A DNA stretch of 64,000 nt from Muribaculaceae bacterium (GCA_017651515.1 JAGCCU010000067.1:1-64000); one strand, 5' to 3'. Shown: positions 1 to 8,423, counted from the first letter of the stretch. Translations and numbers: made by a program. The notes: generated by a model not told the origin, from the letters alone.

Positions 1-905
1 AGTTGAGCTTTGGTGAAGTATTCCTCAGGGCTCACCAACGAGCGTAAAGATGAGCGGAAGTTGGCATCGGGGAATTTTTCGGTAGTGATTATCTCGCCGT
101 AATCGTTGGTGAAATGGGTATAGTAGTCATTGCCGCCAAAACTTCCGGTGCTCTCGTTAAAGGTGGCATCAGCTGGGGTGACACAACGAACTCCTCCTAA
201 ACCGATGGCACCAGTATCATATATTGCTCTGAAACCATAATTAAAATGGATCTTCAAATGCTCAGGGTTATGAACTGGGTCTTGGTCAAAAAAGTAAAGC
301 ACTTTAATCTTGTAAATACCATGACAGGTAACGTTCATATCAATGTTGATACCACCATCTAATAATAGTAAGCTGTTACTTGTCTTTCCAGTGCCTTCAA
401 TACCGCACGTGGCGCAATTGCTCTGACTGCCCCCGTCTTTCATCTTGCCGGACACGTTCAGCGAGCCAGGTCCTTTGAACGTAGTTCTCGCACCATTGAT
501 GTAGATGACTCCTCGGCCATAATTTTCGCCGGCTGTCATTTTAGCGTTCAAGGTACTGCCGCTGGTAATCTCGACAGTGGTTTCTTTGTCTAAGTGGAGC
601 GCGTTGGCAGTATTGGACGACACGTTGCACGTACCCACGAATTTCATTGTCAGTCCGGCACAATCTCGGTTGTGGATACCATAGTTGCTGCCACCGGTGC
701 GCGTAATGGTCACATTGGTGAGCGTGAGGGTCTTGGTGCTGTTGTCGTAAGTCACCGTGCCGCTCGTGATGTCACCACCAATGACGTTGTGGGCATTGTC
801 ACTGGTGACTTCCACGCCACCCACGTTGATTTCATACTTCGTGGCTGCCTTGATGCTTAGTGATGCTATGACAACAAACAGCAGAATTAGTATTTTTCCC
901 TTCAT
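1..905 (-). CDS. secreted protein, N-terminal part (runs off window edge)
   Basis: An open frame of 301 codons reads on the minus strand from an ATG at 905 to the left window edge with no stop, so the C-terminus lies outside. The N-terminus starts MKGKILILLFVVIASLSIKA, a clear signal peptide, so the product is exported. The mature part begins with a beta-rich segment (many T/N/G residues, YEINVGGVEV, SGTVTYDNSTKTLTL) of the kind found in repeat-type carbohydrate-binding or adhesin proteins of Bacteroidales. The last visible residues (FPDANFRSSLRSLVSPEEYF) resemble the cap that precedes leucine-rich repeats in BspA/internalin-like proteins. A repeat domain downstream is therefore likely but not visible. 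Function is not assignable beyond a probable surface or secreted protein. Confidence 0.8.
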   Translation of the reverse strand, partial: MKGKILILLFVVIASLSIKAATKYEINVGGVEVTSDNAHNVIGGDITSGTVTYDNSTKTLTLTNVTITRTGGSNYGIHNRDCAGLTMKFVGTCNVSSNTANALHLDKETTVEITSGSTLNAKMTAGENYGRGVIYINGARTTFKGPGSLNVSGKMKDGGSQSNCATCGIEGTGKTSNSLLLLDGGINIDMNVTCHGIYKIKVLYFFDQDPVHNPEHLKIHFNYGFRAIYDTGAIGLGGVRCVTPADATFNESTGSFGGNDYYTHFTNDYGEIITTEKFPDANFRSSLRSLVSPEEYFTKAQ

Positions 906-966
906 GATCTTAAATGTATATTTATTAGTAATTGTTATCTTGTAATGTATAGCCTAAAATGCGACA

Positions 967-1079
967 GCACATTCCGCGCAGATGAAGGAATGTGCCGTAA
1001 AATTATGATTTTGAAAATGTTCCGCCAAGAAATTGGGGCGACAACGCATTAAAACCCAATGAGTTGTAATGCTCATTGG
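967..1079 (-). promoter_or_regulatory. two hairpins in the leader of the left-edge gene
   Basis: Two perfect inverted repeats lie between the start codon at 905 and the putative promoter at 1139: GCACATTCC at 967-975 with GGAATGTGC at 987-995 (loop 11), and CCAATGAG at 1056-1063 with CTCATTGG at 1072-1079 (loop 8). Neither is followed by a T run in either direction, so they are not simple terminators. They may structure the roughly 225-nt 5' leader. Confidence 0.45.
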
Positions 1080-1138
1080 CCATGGTTTGCAATATTCTGT
1101 TTTTCGCACTCATGGCGATATGTTTACGTTTTCACTTG

Positions 1139-1146
1139 CAAATATA
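1139..1146 (-). promoter_or_regulatory. candidate -7 element of left-edge gene
   Basis: The minus strand reads TATATTTG, matching the Bacteroidetes -7 consensus TAnnTTTG. No clear TTTG at the -33 position is seen. Use of this promoter would give a leader of about 225 nt. Confidence 0.35.
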
Positions 1147-1604
1147 ATGAATTTTTTATAAAAGCATGGTATTTTTAATAAAAATATTAGGGAAAAGCTC
1201 TGAATATTAGGGATGACATTAAAAGTTACAACAAACCATACCAAAATCCCTATATTATTTAAACTGAGTTCGACGAAAAAACTTTTCTGTTTTTCAATTC
1301 ATGAGCAGTTCCCCCTCTAAGATAGACCAAGAGTGCGAGCCGAGAGCAGAGAGCGAACTTGTTCGCACTATGCCAAGGCGAAGCCTCTTGACGCTGAAAG
1401 AGCGGGTGCCGCGTAGCGGCAGGGGCGTGTGTTATAATTTTGGTTGCAGGCCGGAGGAGCGTGTCCCTGCCGATTACGCCGAAGGCGTAAGATATCTTTA
1501 ACCTCACATTGTCAGCCGTTAGGCTGCTATGTGGGGCATTGGATGCAGTAGTGTGTTATACGTCGATAGATGTATAACTTTACCCCGCCGGCATCGCATC
1601 GCGG

Positions 1605-1644
1605 CAATTATCCATTATCAATTGTCAATTATCAATTATCAATT
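1605..1644. repeat. low-complexity tandem repeat (CAATTAT-like)
   Basis: About five imperfect copies of a 7-10 bp unit around CAATTAT follow each other. There is no coding potential. Confidence 0.5.
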
Positions 1645-1750
1645 CTTCTTAAATTGCCCATGCCATCTTAGTGCCCATTACATTATATTCGTTCATGAGA
1701 TTTATTAAATTGTAAAGAATTATGTTGATTTATTAACAAAAGTGAAGTCT

Positions 1751-1795
1751 TGGAACATCTGGAACAGCTGCAACAGTTGCAACATTTGGAACTGC
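1751..1795. repeat. 9-bp tandem repeat
   Basis: Five consecutive 9-bp units of the form TGGAACnnn or TGCAACnnn are in register from 1751 to 1795. No reading frame through them is supported by context. Confidence 0.6.
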
Positions 1796-1926
1796 AACTC
1801 AGGCAGTTATGGATTTTCAAGTTACCTGTCAAAACCCATCACTTTTTGGAACACATCCTTATTTTGTATGATTTTGAATTAGATTTTGTTTGATTTCCAC
1901 GCGAAGCGTGCCCCTAATCAGGCGTC

Positions 1927-2008
1927 AGCTAAGCTAATAGCTAAAAGCTAAAAGCTTGGTTCTTGGTTCTTGGCTCTTGCGTCTCGTAATTTGTATCTTT
2001 TGTATCTT
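1927..2008. repeat. mixed short tandem repeats
   Basis: Three adjoining simple repeats are present: AGCTAA/AGCTAAA units (1927-1955), TTGGTTC-like units (1956-1979) and a doubled TTGTATCTT (1991-2008). Confidence 0.5.
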
Positions 2009-2060
2009 ATAGTCTAATTTATGTCGTCTGTCCCCTACAATTGTGATTTTTCGTTAAACT

Positions 2061-2092
2061 TTTGCTCAAGTGAGAGAATATTGCTAATTTCG
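2061..2092 (+). promoter_or_regulatory. promoter of aminotransferase operon
   Basis: TTTG at 2061-2064, a 20-bp spacer and TAATTTCG at 2085-2092 match the Bacteroidetes sigma-ABfr promoter with one mismatch in the -7 box. The start codon lies 42 bp downstream. Confidence 0.6.
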
Positions 2093-2134
2093 CAAAAACT
2101 ATAAAATCGACCTTAACGATTAACCTTATCTATA

Positions 2135-3448
2135 ATGAAACAACCTATTTCAAAAGAAACCGTGGACGATATCCTGTCGCGCATGGATATTGCCGATGTG
2201 TCGCTGGCGACCATCCGCCAGAACGTAGCTGTGACCAATGAACTTGAGCGTGTGTCAGGAGAGAAATTCGTACACCTGGAGATAGGTGTACCGGGCCTTC
2301 GTCCCAGCTCAATCGGAATAGAGGCTCAGAAAGCCGCGCTCGACAATAACGTAGCTGCCATCTATCCAAACATTGCAGGAGAAAGGCCTATCAAAGAGGC
2401 TGCATCGCGTTTTATCAAGGCTTTTATCGATGCCGATGTTCCAGCTGAATGCATCATCCCCACAGTGGGAAGTATGCAAGGTTGCTATAACCTGTTTTTG
2501 GAAATCAAGCAGATGAATCCCGATAAACCTGGCGTCTTGTTCATTGACCCAGGCTTCCCTGCACAGAAGTCGCAAGCTAAAGTACTGGGCGTTCCCAGCG
2601 TGTCATTTGACGTTTATCACTACCGTGCAGAGAAACTCGGTCCTAAGCTGGAAGAGTATCTTAGCAAGGGCAATATAGGTGCGATAATCTATTCCAATCC
2701 AAACAACCCTTCTTGGGTGTGCTTAACTGACGATGAACTCAGAACGATAGGAGAGATGTGCAACAAATACGATGTTATCGCCCTCGAAGATTTTGCTTAT
2801 CTGTGCATGGACTTCCGCAGTGACCTGTCGAAGCCGTTCCAGCCACCTTATCAGGTGAGTGTGTCGCGTTATACCGACAACTATATCATGATGATTTCGG
2901 CATCGAAGATATTCAGTTATGCTGGCGAACGTCTGGGCCTGGTATGCTTCTCACCAAAGATGTATCATCGTGACTATCCGCGTCTGCGCGAGTTGTACGG
3001 CATGGGCCGCATGGGTGACAACTACGTACTTACTTATTTGTATGCAGCTTCGTCTGGTACTTCTCACTCGGCACAGTATGCAATGGCAGCAATGTTGAAT
3101 GCCGCTGTTGATGACAAGCTTGACTTCGTTGATGACGTGAAGGAATACGGCCGCCGTGCTGCCATCACGAAAGAAATATTCGAACGTCACGGTTTCAACA
3201 TCGTTTATGACCGCGACAACGAGATGCCTATTGCTGATGGCTTCTATTATACAGTGGGATACAAGGGCTTGAGCAACAAAGATCTAATCACGAATCTGCT
3301 ACGCTGTGGAGTGTCGGCTATCACTCTCAATACAGCAGGTAGCGACCAGTCTGGCATCCGCGCTTGTGTGTCGGCGCTGTCAACACCTGATTTGTTTGAC
3401 ATGCTTGACGAGAACCTTGCTTTGTTTGAAACACTTGCCAATGAGTAA
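2135..3448 (+). CDS. class I/II PLP-dependent aminotransferase
   Basis: A 437-residue fold-type I aminotransferase. The Schiff-base lysine is K258 in SASKIFSYAGERLG. Other family marks are the substrate-side IGVPGLRPSS near residue 50, the phosphate-contacting VGSMQGCYNLFL near 110, NPNNPSW near 190 and the cofactor aspartate in ALEDFAY near 220. The substrate is not evident; the family covers aromatic, branched-chain and dicarboxylic amino acids. It has no signal peptide and is cytosolic. It is the first gene of an operon with a CoA-transferase 23 bp downstream and a PreA-like flavoprotein, and has a promoter at 2061-2092. The context suggests an amino acid is converted to a keto acid for further CoA-linked catabolism, which is inference. 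Confidence 0.88.
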   Translation: MKQPISKETVDDILSRMDIADVSLATIRQNVAVTNELERVSGEKFVHLEIGVPGLRPSSIGIEAQKAALDNNVAAIYPNIAGERPIKEAASRFIKAFIDADVPAECIIPTVGSMQGCYNLFLEIKQMNPDKPGVLFIDPGFPAQKSQAKVLGVPSVSFDVYHYRAEKLGPKLEEYLSKGNIGAIIYSNPNNPSWVCLTDDELRTIGEMCNKYDVIALEDFAYLCMDFRSDLSKPFQPPYQVSVSRYTDNYIMMISASKIFSYAGERLGLVCFSPKMYHRDYPRLRELYGMGRMGDNYVLTYLYAASSGTSHSAQYAMAAMLNAAVDDKLDFVDDVKEYGRRAAITKEIFERHGFNIVYDRDNEMPIADGFYYTVGYKGLSNKDLITNLLRCGVSAITLNTAGSDQSGIRACVSALSTPDLFDMLDENLALFETLANE

Positions 3449-3471
3449 TTAATAGTCAAAATATAGTATTT

Positions 3472-4767
3472 ATGAACTACATGACAGCCGATGAGGCCAT
3501 GCGTCTTGTCAACAGTGGTAACTCAATATACATTCAAGGAAGTACTTCTGTGCCAAATGTACTTGAGCAGGCACTGGCACGCCGTGGAAATGAATTGAAA
3601 GACGTAATCATCTATTCGGCTTTCAACATTACCAAGGAGGAAGCACCGTTCTGTAAGCCAGAGTACAAGGATGCATTTATCACCAAGAGCCTGTTTCTAT
3701 GTGCTGACCAGCGCCGTTGGGTGAAGGAAGGTTATGGATCGATGATTCCTGCTTTTCTGGGCGAGATACCTTTTTTGTTCCGCAGTCGTCAACTGCCGCT
3801 CGACATAGCCTTCATCAATTGCTCACCACCCGACGAGAACGGCTATTGCAGTTATGGAATGTCGGCCGACTTGGCAGTGTCGGCGGTTGAGTCGTCACGA
3901 ATCATTATTGCTCAGATAAACAAGAGCATGCCGTATCTGTGTGGTGGCGCTCTTATTCATGAATCGGAGATTACTGCAGCTGTTGAATGTGATGATCCAC
4001 CAGTGGCATTGCAATTTGGCGATCCTACTTCCATAGAGGCTGCCATAGGCGGTTTCATAGCCAATGAGATTCCCGACGGAGCAACACTGCAGATTGGTGT
4101 TGGCGGCATTCCCAATGCCGTGCTTAACGGTATTAAGCACCACAAGCATCTTGGCTTGCATACTGAAGCGATGACCGATGGGGTGGTGCGTTTGATAGAG
4201 GAGGGGGTAATTGACAACTCGCTCAAGAAAATCAAACCAGGCAAGAGTGTTGCCAGCCTTGCTTTAGGCTCGACTCACATGTATGAGTTCTTGGATTATA
4301 ACCGAGATGTTGAGTTCTACGATGTTGGTTGGACCAACGACCCGCAGATAATTCGCCAAAACCCCAAGGTGATTGCTATCAACTCGGCACTTGAAGTGGA
4401 TCTGACAGGTCAGATTTGTGCCGATAGTATTGGTCAGTACATTTTCTCTAGCGTTGGCGGCCAGCATGACTTCATGTATGGTGGTGCGCTGTCGGAAGGC
4501 GGCAAGACATTCATCGCACTTCCGTCACGAACAGCCAAGGGAATAGGTAAGATTGTGCCTACTCTCACTCCAGGTGCTGGTGTGGTGACGACCCGTTTCC
4601 AAACGCAATATGTGGTTACTGAACACGGAATCGTGTATTTGCGCAATAAATCGCTTGCCGAGCGTGCCAAGTTGCTGATTTCGATTGCTCATCCCGATGA
4701 TCGAGAGGCACTAGAGCGTGCAGCATGCGAGCGTTTTGGCTATAGTTTCATGCGCCTGAAAGCATAA
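3472..4767 (+). CDS. acetyl-CoA hydrolase/CoA-transferase family protein (4-hydroxybutyrate CoA-transferase-like)
   Basis: A 431-residue family I-type CoA-transferase with the two-domain acetyl-CoA hydrolase/transferase layout. The glycine-rich LQIGVGGIPNAV motif is near residue 205. The likely catalytic glutamate that forms the glutamyl-CoA thioester is E232 in LHTEAMTDGVV. The C-terminal domain (FMYGGALSEGG, TEHGIVYLR) is intact and the length is normal. Such enzymes move CoA between acetyl-CoA and short carboxylic acids such as butyrate or 4-hydroxybutyrate; the acceptor cannot be told from sequence. It sits between the aminotransferase and the PreA-like gene with short gaps and is co-transcribed. 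Confidence 0.85.
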   Translation: MNYMTADEAMRLVNSGNSIYIQGSTSVPNVLEQALARRGNELKDVIIYSAFNITKEEAPFCKPEYKDAFITKSLFLCADQRRWVKEGYGSMIPAFLGEIPFLFRSRQLPLDIAFINCSPPDENGYCSYGMSADLAVSAVESSRIIIAQINKSMPYLCGGALIHESEITAAVECDDPPVALQFGDPTSIEAAIGGFIANEIPDGATLQIGVGGIPNAVLNGIKHHKHLGLHTEAMTDGVVRLIEEGVIDNSLKKIKPGKSVASLALGSTHMYEFLDYNRDVEFYDVGWTNDPQIIRQNPKVIAINSALEVDLTGQICADSIGQYIFSSVGGQHDFMYGGALSEGGKTFIALPSRTAKGIGKIVPTLTPGAGVVTTRFQTQYVVTEHGIVYLRNKSLAERAKLLISIAHPDDREALERAACERFGYSFMRLKA

Positions 4768-4778
4768 ATTCTCAGTAA

Positions 4779-6242
4779 ATGACAACAAAAAACATCAGCA
4801 TTAAGGAAGAAGCATCGCGTTGCCTGTTGTGTGAGGATGCTCCTTGTAGCCATGCTTGTGGTGCTGGAGACGTTGCACGTGCATTGCGTGCAGTGAGATT
4901 TGACAATTTTAGTGCTGCGCGACAATGGTTGTCGGGTTGCGATGAGACTTCTCTGGCTGCTGCCGAACAGGCGTGTATCCATTATGATCGGCCTATTCGT
5001 ATTCGTGAGATTGCATCGAAGTTGCCTGAAGTATCTGTTCCGCTGCATTTGCCGAGTCTCTCAATTGATTTCTGTGGAATACATTGCGAAAATCCATTCT
5101 TCTTGGCATCTTCGTCAATTTGTACTAACTATGAGATGGTTGCGCGTGCCTTTGATGCTGGATGGGCTGGGGTATATTATAAGACGATATGCCTTGATGA
5201 GATCAACGAGGTATCACCACGTTTTGATGCCGTGCATCGCGAGGGTGACAAAGGCGATTTTAGCTCGTTCCGTAATATGGAGCAGTTGAGTGAGAACCCA
5301 GCCGAAGTAGATTTTGAAATATTACACCGCCTAAAAGAGAACTATCCTAGTAAGATTGTTGTGGCTTCAATCATGGGTTCAACTGAAGAACAATGGATTG
5401 AGCTTGCCAAGATGGCAGAGGCAGCTGGTGTGGATGCGGTAGAGTTGAATTTCTCTTGTCCTCAGATGAAAATTGCTGGGATGGGAAGTGATGTGGGACA
5501 AGATCCAGAGTTGGTCACTTTCTACACTGCATACGTCAAACGGTCGGTTTCCATACCTGTTATACCTAAGATGACTCCCAATATTACCATGATGACTAAT
5601 CCTGCGATGGGAGCCTATTTTGCCGGAGCTGATGCTATAAGTGCCATCAACACTATCAAAAGTGTTACGATGGATGATCGTTCGTCGGTGTCTGGTCTGA
5701 AGACTGTATCGGGACTTTCAGGCCGTGCCGTCAAACCCATTGCGTTGAAGTTTATCTTGGAAATGGCCAAGAATCCAGTGATGAAGAACCTGCAACTAAG
5801 TGGTATTGGTGGCATAGAGACTTGGCGTGATGCATTGGAGTTTATTCAGTTGGGTTGTGCCAATGTTCAGGTGTGTACAGCCGTTATGCAGTATGGTTAT
5901 CGCATCATCGATGACTTGAAATTGGGTTTGCAGCTTTATATGGTTGACCGAGGCATAGGTGAACTGTCGCAGTTGGTGGGCGAGGAATTGCCTAGGTTTG
6001 TACGTCCTTGCGACCTTGACCGTTCTACAATCGTCTATCCCATGATTGACCGTGAAAAGTGTGTGGGTTGCGGACATTGCTACATCTCATGCAAGGATGG
6101 TGGGCATCAGGCAATTTCATTCGATGCCGAGGAACGCAAGCCTCGCATTTTGGGTTCCAAATGCGTAGGATGCCATTTGTGCCGTCTAGTATGTCCCACT
6201 GGCGCAATCACTTCATCGGCACGGATTCCAAAGAAGTCTTAG
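4779..6242 (+). CDS. PreA-like dihydropyrimidine dehydrogenase flavoprotein with extra N-terminal Fe-S domain
   Basis: A 487-residue protein with three parts. Residues 1-80 hold CLLCEDAPCSHAC (C15, C18, C23, C27), the helical Fe-S domain normally found at the N-terminus of PreT/GltD-type subunits. Residues 85-400 are an FMN-binding TIM barrel of the dihydroorotate/dihydropyrimidine dehydrogenase type, with NFSCPQ, MGSDVGQDPELV, KMTPNI, SGIGGIETW and VCTAVMQYGY. Residues 415-487 hold two [4Fe-4S] motifs (CVGCGHCYISC and CVGCHLCRLVC). The FAD and NAD(P)H domains that separate these parts in full-length dihydropyrimidine dehydrogenase are absent and no PreT gene is nearby. Electron donor and substrate are therefore unclear. 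It is the last gene of the operon and is followed by a strong terminator at 6268-6298. Confidence 0.82.
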   Translation: MTTKNISIKEEASRCLLCEDAPCSHACGAGDVARALRAVRFDNFSAARQWLSGCDETSLAAAEQACIHYDRPIRIREIASKLPEVSVPLHLPSLSIDFCGIHCENPFFLASSSICTNYEMVARAFDAGWAGVYYKTICLDEINEVSPRFDAVHREGDKGDFSSFRNMEQLSENPAEVDFEILHRLKENYPSKIVVASIMGSTEEQWIELAKMAEAAGVDAVELNFSCPQMKIAGMGSDVGQDPELVTFYTAYVKRSVSIPVIPKMTPNITMMTNPAMGAYFAGADAISAINTIKSVTMDDRSSVSGLKTVSGLSGRAVKPIALKFILEMAKNPVMKNLQLSGIGGIETWRDALEFIQLGCANVQVCTAVMQYGYRIIDDLKLGLQLYMVDRGIGELSQLVGEELPRFVRPCDLDRSTIVYPMIDREKCVGCGHCYISCKDGGHQAISFDAEERKPRILGSKCVGCHLCRLVCPTGAITSSARIPKKS

Positions 6243-6267
6243 TAGCAGAATACCTTTTGTGAAAAAT

Positions 6268-6300
6268 AAATTGGACGATTTAAAAAATCGTCCAATTTTA
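6268..6300. terminator. bidirectional intrinsic terminator
   Basis: A perfect 14-bp stem (6268-6281 with 6285-6298) with a 3-nt loop and A/T runs on both sides lies between the convergent PreA-like gene and the small lipoprotein gene. Confidence 0.85.
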
Positions 6301-6325
6301 TTTCTTGTGTAGTTGATAGGGTTTA

Positions 6326-6610
6326 TTACTCCTCTTCTTCCAAACGATAGCAGATGTTGCAGGCCGAACGGCGCTTTTTCTCTGCCTCGCCACGAGTGAT
6401 GCCTTTCACTTCCTTTGTACAACTATTGACACCGGGACATGAGTCACTTGAATGGAAGCGCTTGGCGGCAGAACCAGTGCATATCCATACAGTATCGATT
6501 TCCGTGATGCTGTTCAGGTCAACCTTAACCATTTTAGTTTGTTCTTCCTCTTGCTCGGTGCAGCTTGCCACAGATATCAGTAGCAAAGCGCATAATATTA
6601 AATTTCTCAT
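6326..6610 (-). CDS. small lipoprotein with cysteine-rich domain
   Basis: A 94-residue protein with a lipoprotein signal (ALLLISVASC, lipobox cysteine C17), so probably membrane anchored in the envelope. The mature part has the pattern VWICTGSAAKRFH-SSDSCPGV-C-KEV ending in CNIC. This small domain with paired cysteines and conserved H/W is widespread in Bacteroidales small secreted proteins; its fold may bind metal, which is not demonstrated. It is encoded downstream of the DUF6377 regulator on the same strand with an 88-bp gap and no clear promoter of its own. The function is unknown. Confidence 0.7.
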   Translation of the reverse strand: MRNLILCALLLISVASCTEQEEEQTKMVKVDLNSITEIDTVWICTGSAAKRFHSSDSCPGVNSCTKEVKGITRGEAEKKRRSACNICYRLEEEE

Positions 6611-6698
6611 ATCTTTTTGATTCTTTTTGTCGTCTATGTGTATGATTATCAGATGTCTATTTTAAAATATCAATAATCGTTATGCCGTATTTTAAATC

Positions 6699-8375
6699 TT
6701 ATTGAATTTGGCCGAGCTTTTTGACGTTTTGCTCAAACTGCTCACGACTTGCGATTGCTCCATTTTTTATTCGGGCGCGGTAGTTGTAAATAGTGTTGAC
6801 GCTATAATGTAGGAATTCAGCAATCTTCGACGAGTCTTCAATACCCAAACGAATGAGGGCAAAAATGCGGATTTCGGTGGTCAGGCGATTCTCTTCTTTG
6901 GGGTGCACTTGTGCTTCGGGTTGGAGCAATGCATTGAAATCCTCAACGAAATGTGGAAATAGGTTCAAAAACACACTATCGAAGTTTTCGTAAAGCTCTT
7001 CAAGTTCCGTTTCCTTTAGCTCGGTTGATTTCGAAAGGCGAAATAGTTCATCGAGCTCCTTGTTTTTCATCTTCTTGTACACCATCTTACGGTAAGCATC
7101 AAGCTTATCAATATACTGCGAGCAGAGACTCATAAAGCGTCCAATGTATTCTTCCTTTACTCGGTTGCTCTCAGATAATTGTGAATTGAGAACCGAGAAC
7201 TGAGCATTCTTCTCTGACAGCTGGCTGTTGGCAGTTTTCAGTTCTTCGTTGAGCGATGCCAGTTGGCTGTTGGTTTGATGCAACTCATTTCTGGCAGAAG
7301 TCAGCTGTTTGTGTCGGCGATGTAGGAATAGCAGTGCGCCAAGCAACAACAATGCTAACACACTTATCATGGCTATGGTGACTCTCAACTGCATTGTGGT
7401 ACGCTCACTTTTTGCTTTGTAGTTTTTAGCAATGGAGGTCAGCAATGGAGCTATTTGCCAGTTTCTTTGTCGTGAACCGTAGCGATTGGCACAGTCACTT
7501 GTGAAACTGATGTAACGCGATGCACGCTCAATATCGCCTCGCATCATCAGTTCATTGGCAAGTTCCCACATAGACCCCTGATCCATAGTGGCATTTTTGA
7601 TATCGGTCAATACTGATTCAACGAGCCAATGCATCATTTTTAGGCTGTCACCTTGCAGTTTGTATTCTATGTATCGATAGAGTGCCACTAAGGCATAAGG
7701 GTGTGAGCCGGGTTCTACCGTAGCAAGCCATTCATCGTTAATTTTCATCGCATCGTCCAAGCGACCATCAGCTTGTGCATTCAGCTCACGCCGCAAAAAA
7801 CATGCTTCGCTTGTTGGAGACAAGTACTGCATCATCAATTGCTCATAATGGTGAGCCTTATTTAAGTATGTTTGGCGCATATTTTCGAAGTGCGTATAAT
7901 AACAGAGTTCGCTATATACATTGTTGTATGCTTCATAGTATGTTCCCAAAGCAAGAGTGTCAGCTCCTTGGGTGTTTATGGAATCAAGAATGCAGAGAGC
8001 TTCGTCATACATGCCGATATTAGCACTTCGTATAGCGAGCAGCGACTTACAACGCACCGCGGCCGATTGGTCATTAATCTGGTTGGCGATGGCAATGCAC
8101 TGATGCAGAAAATAAATTGCCGAATCACTTATGAAAGGCTTGTAGAGTTCATAGAGATCATAGTTGCACTGGAATTTTTCGTTTGGTGTAGTTGCACGAT
8201 TCAATGCCTGACGCTTCAATCCAATTTTTATCTCATACTTAGCCACATATTCCGGCGAATGGTTTATAGCCTCATCAATCTGCAAGTAATAATCGTGCAA
8301 ATTGATATCCTGTGCTACTAAAGTTGATGTTCCCGTCAGCAGCAAAATAGTAAGAAATATAAATAATTTATTCAT
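6699..8375 (-). CDS. DUF6377-type membrane-associated transcriptional regulator
   Basis: 558 residues: signal peptide 1-21 (ends TSTLVAQ), a helical TPR-like sensor region about 30-320, one membrane span about 331-352 (TIAMISVLALLLLGALLFL), a coiled coil about 360-405 with repeated NSQLS units, then a cytoplasmic DUF6377 region ending in a LuxR-like helix-turn-helix around 500-545 (LRLGIEDSSKIAEFLHYS-like pattern, NTIYNYRARIKNGA). Such proteins are one-component regulators encoded beside Sus-type loci. It lies directly after the beta-glucan locus on the same strand and has its own promoter overlapping the locus terminator. It probably senses a glycan product in the periplasm and activates the SusC promoter; this is inferred from position. 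Confidence 0.82.
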   Translation of the reverse strand: MNKLFIFLTILLLTGTSTLVAQDINLHDYYLQIDEAINHSPEYVAKYEIKIGLKRQALNRATTPNEKFQCNYDLYELYKPFISDSAIYFLHQCIAIANQINDQSAAVRCKSLLAIRSANIGMYDEALCILDSINTQGADTLALGTYYEAYNNVYSELCYYTHFENMRQTYLNKAHHYEQLMMQYLSPTSEACFLRRELNAQADGRLDDAMKINDEWLATVEPGSHPYALVALYRYIEYKLQGDSLKMMHWLVESVLTDIKNATMDQGSMWELANELMMRGDIERASRYISFTSDCANRYGSRQRNWQIAPLLTSIAKNYKAKSERTTMQLRVTIAMISVLALLLLGALLFLHRRHKQLTSARNELHQTNSQLASLNEELKTANSQLSEKNAQFSVLNSQLSESNRVKEEYIGRFMSLCSQYIDKLDAYRKMVYKKMKNKELDELFRLSKSTELKETELEELYENFDSVFLNLFPHFVEDFNALLQPEAQVHPKEENRLTTEIRIFALIRLGIEDSSKIAEFLHYSVNTIYNYRARIKNGAIASREQFEQNVKKLGQIQ

Positions 8376-8395
8376 ATATCGTTAGTTAGTGGCGA

Positions 8396-8423
8396 CAAAG
8401 ATACAAAAAAAGTCTGAGACAAA
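8396..8423 (-). promoter_or_regulatory. promoter of the DUF6377 regulator
   Basis: The minus strand carries TATCTTTG (8403-8396), a consensus -7 box, with TTTG at 8423-8420 at a slightly short 16-bp spacing. It overlaps the terminator of the upstream operon. Confidence 0.5.

Larger units (their letters stand above)
1374..1910. repeat. cluster of very short GNA-loop hairpins
   Basis: Four mini-hairpins with three-base GNA loops occur: GGC-GAA-GCC around 1377-1385, TGCCGC-GTA-GCGGCA at 1407-1421, TTACGCC-GAA-GGCGTAA at 1474-1490 and CACGC-GAA-GCGTG at 1898-1910. Nearby are GCGAAC-TT-GTTCGC (1353-1366) and CAGCC-GTTA-GGCTG (1513-1526). Two contain GCGAAGC, a DNA heptamer known to form an exceptionally stable mini-hairpin. 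The function here is unknown. Confidence 0.5.
906..2134. other. long non-coding, repeat-rich intergenic region
   Basis: I find no credible gene in these 1.2 kb: short frames here have no signal, domain or codon pattern. The region holds the leader and promoter of the minus-strand gene on the left, a set of tiny GC-rich hairpins (1374-1910), several low-complexity tandem repeats (1605-1644, 1751-1795, 1927-2008) and the promoter of the aminotransferase operon at its right end. Confidence 0.7.

Noticed and set aside
1301..1501. Small protein-coding frames in the 906-2134 intergenic region
   Set aside because: The frames run through GC-rich hairpins and simple repeats, overlap on both strands and show no signal or domain.
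5440..5510. Loss of the catalytic cysteine in the PreA-like enzyme
   Set aside because: The MGSDVGQDPELV loop lacks the cysteine seen in mammalian dihydropyrimidine dehydrogenase, but as far as I recall bacterial PreA has a very similar SDVGQ loop, so this is not a defect.
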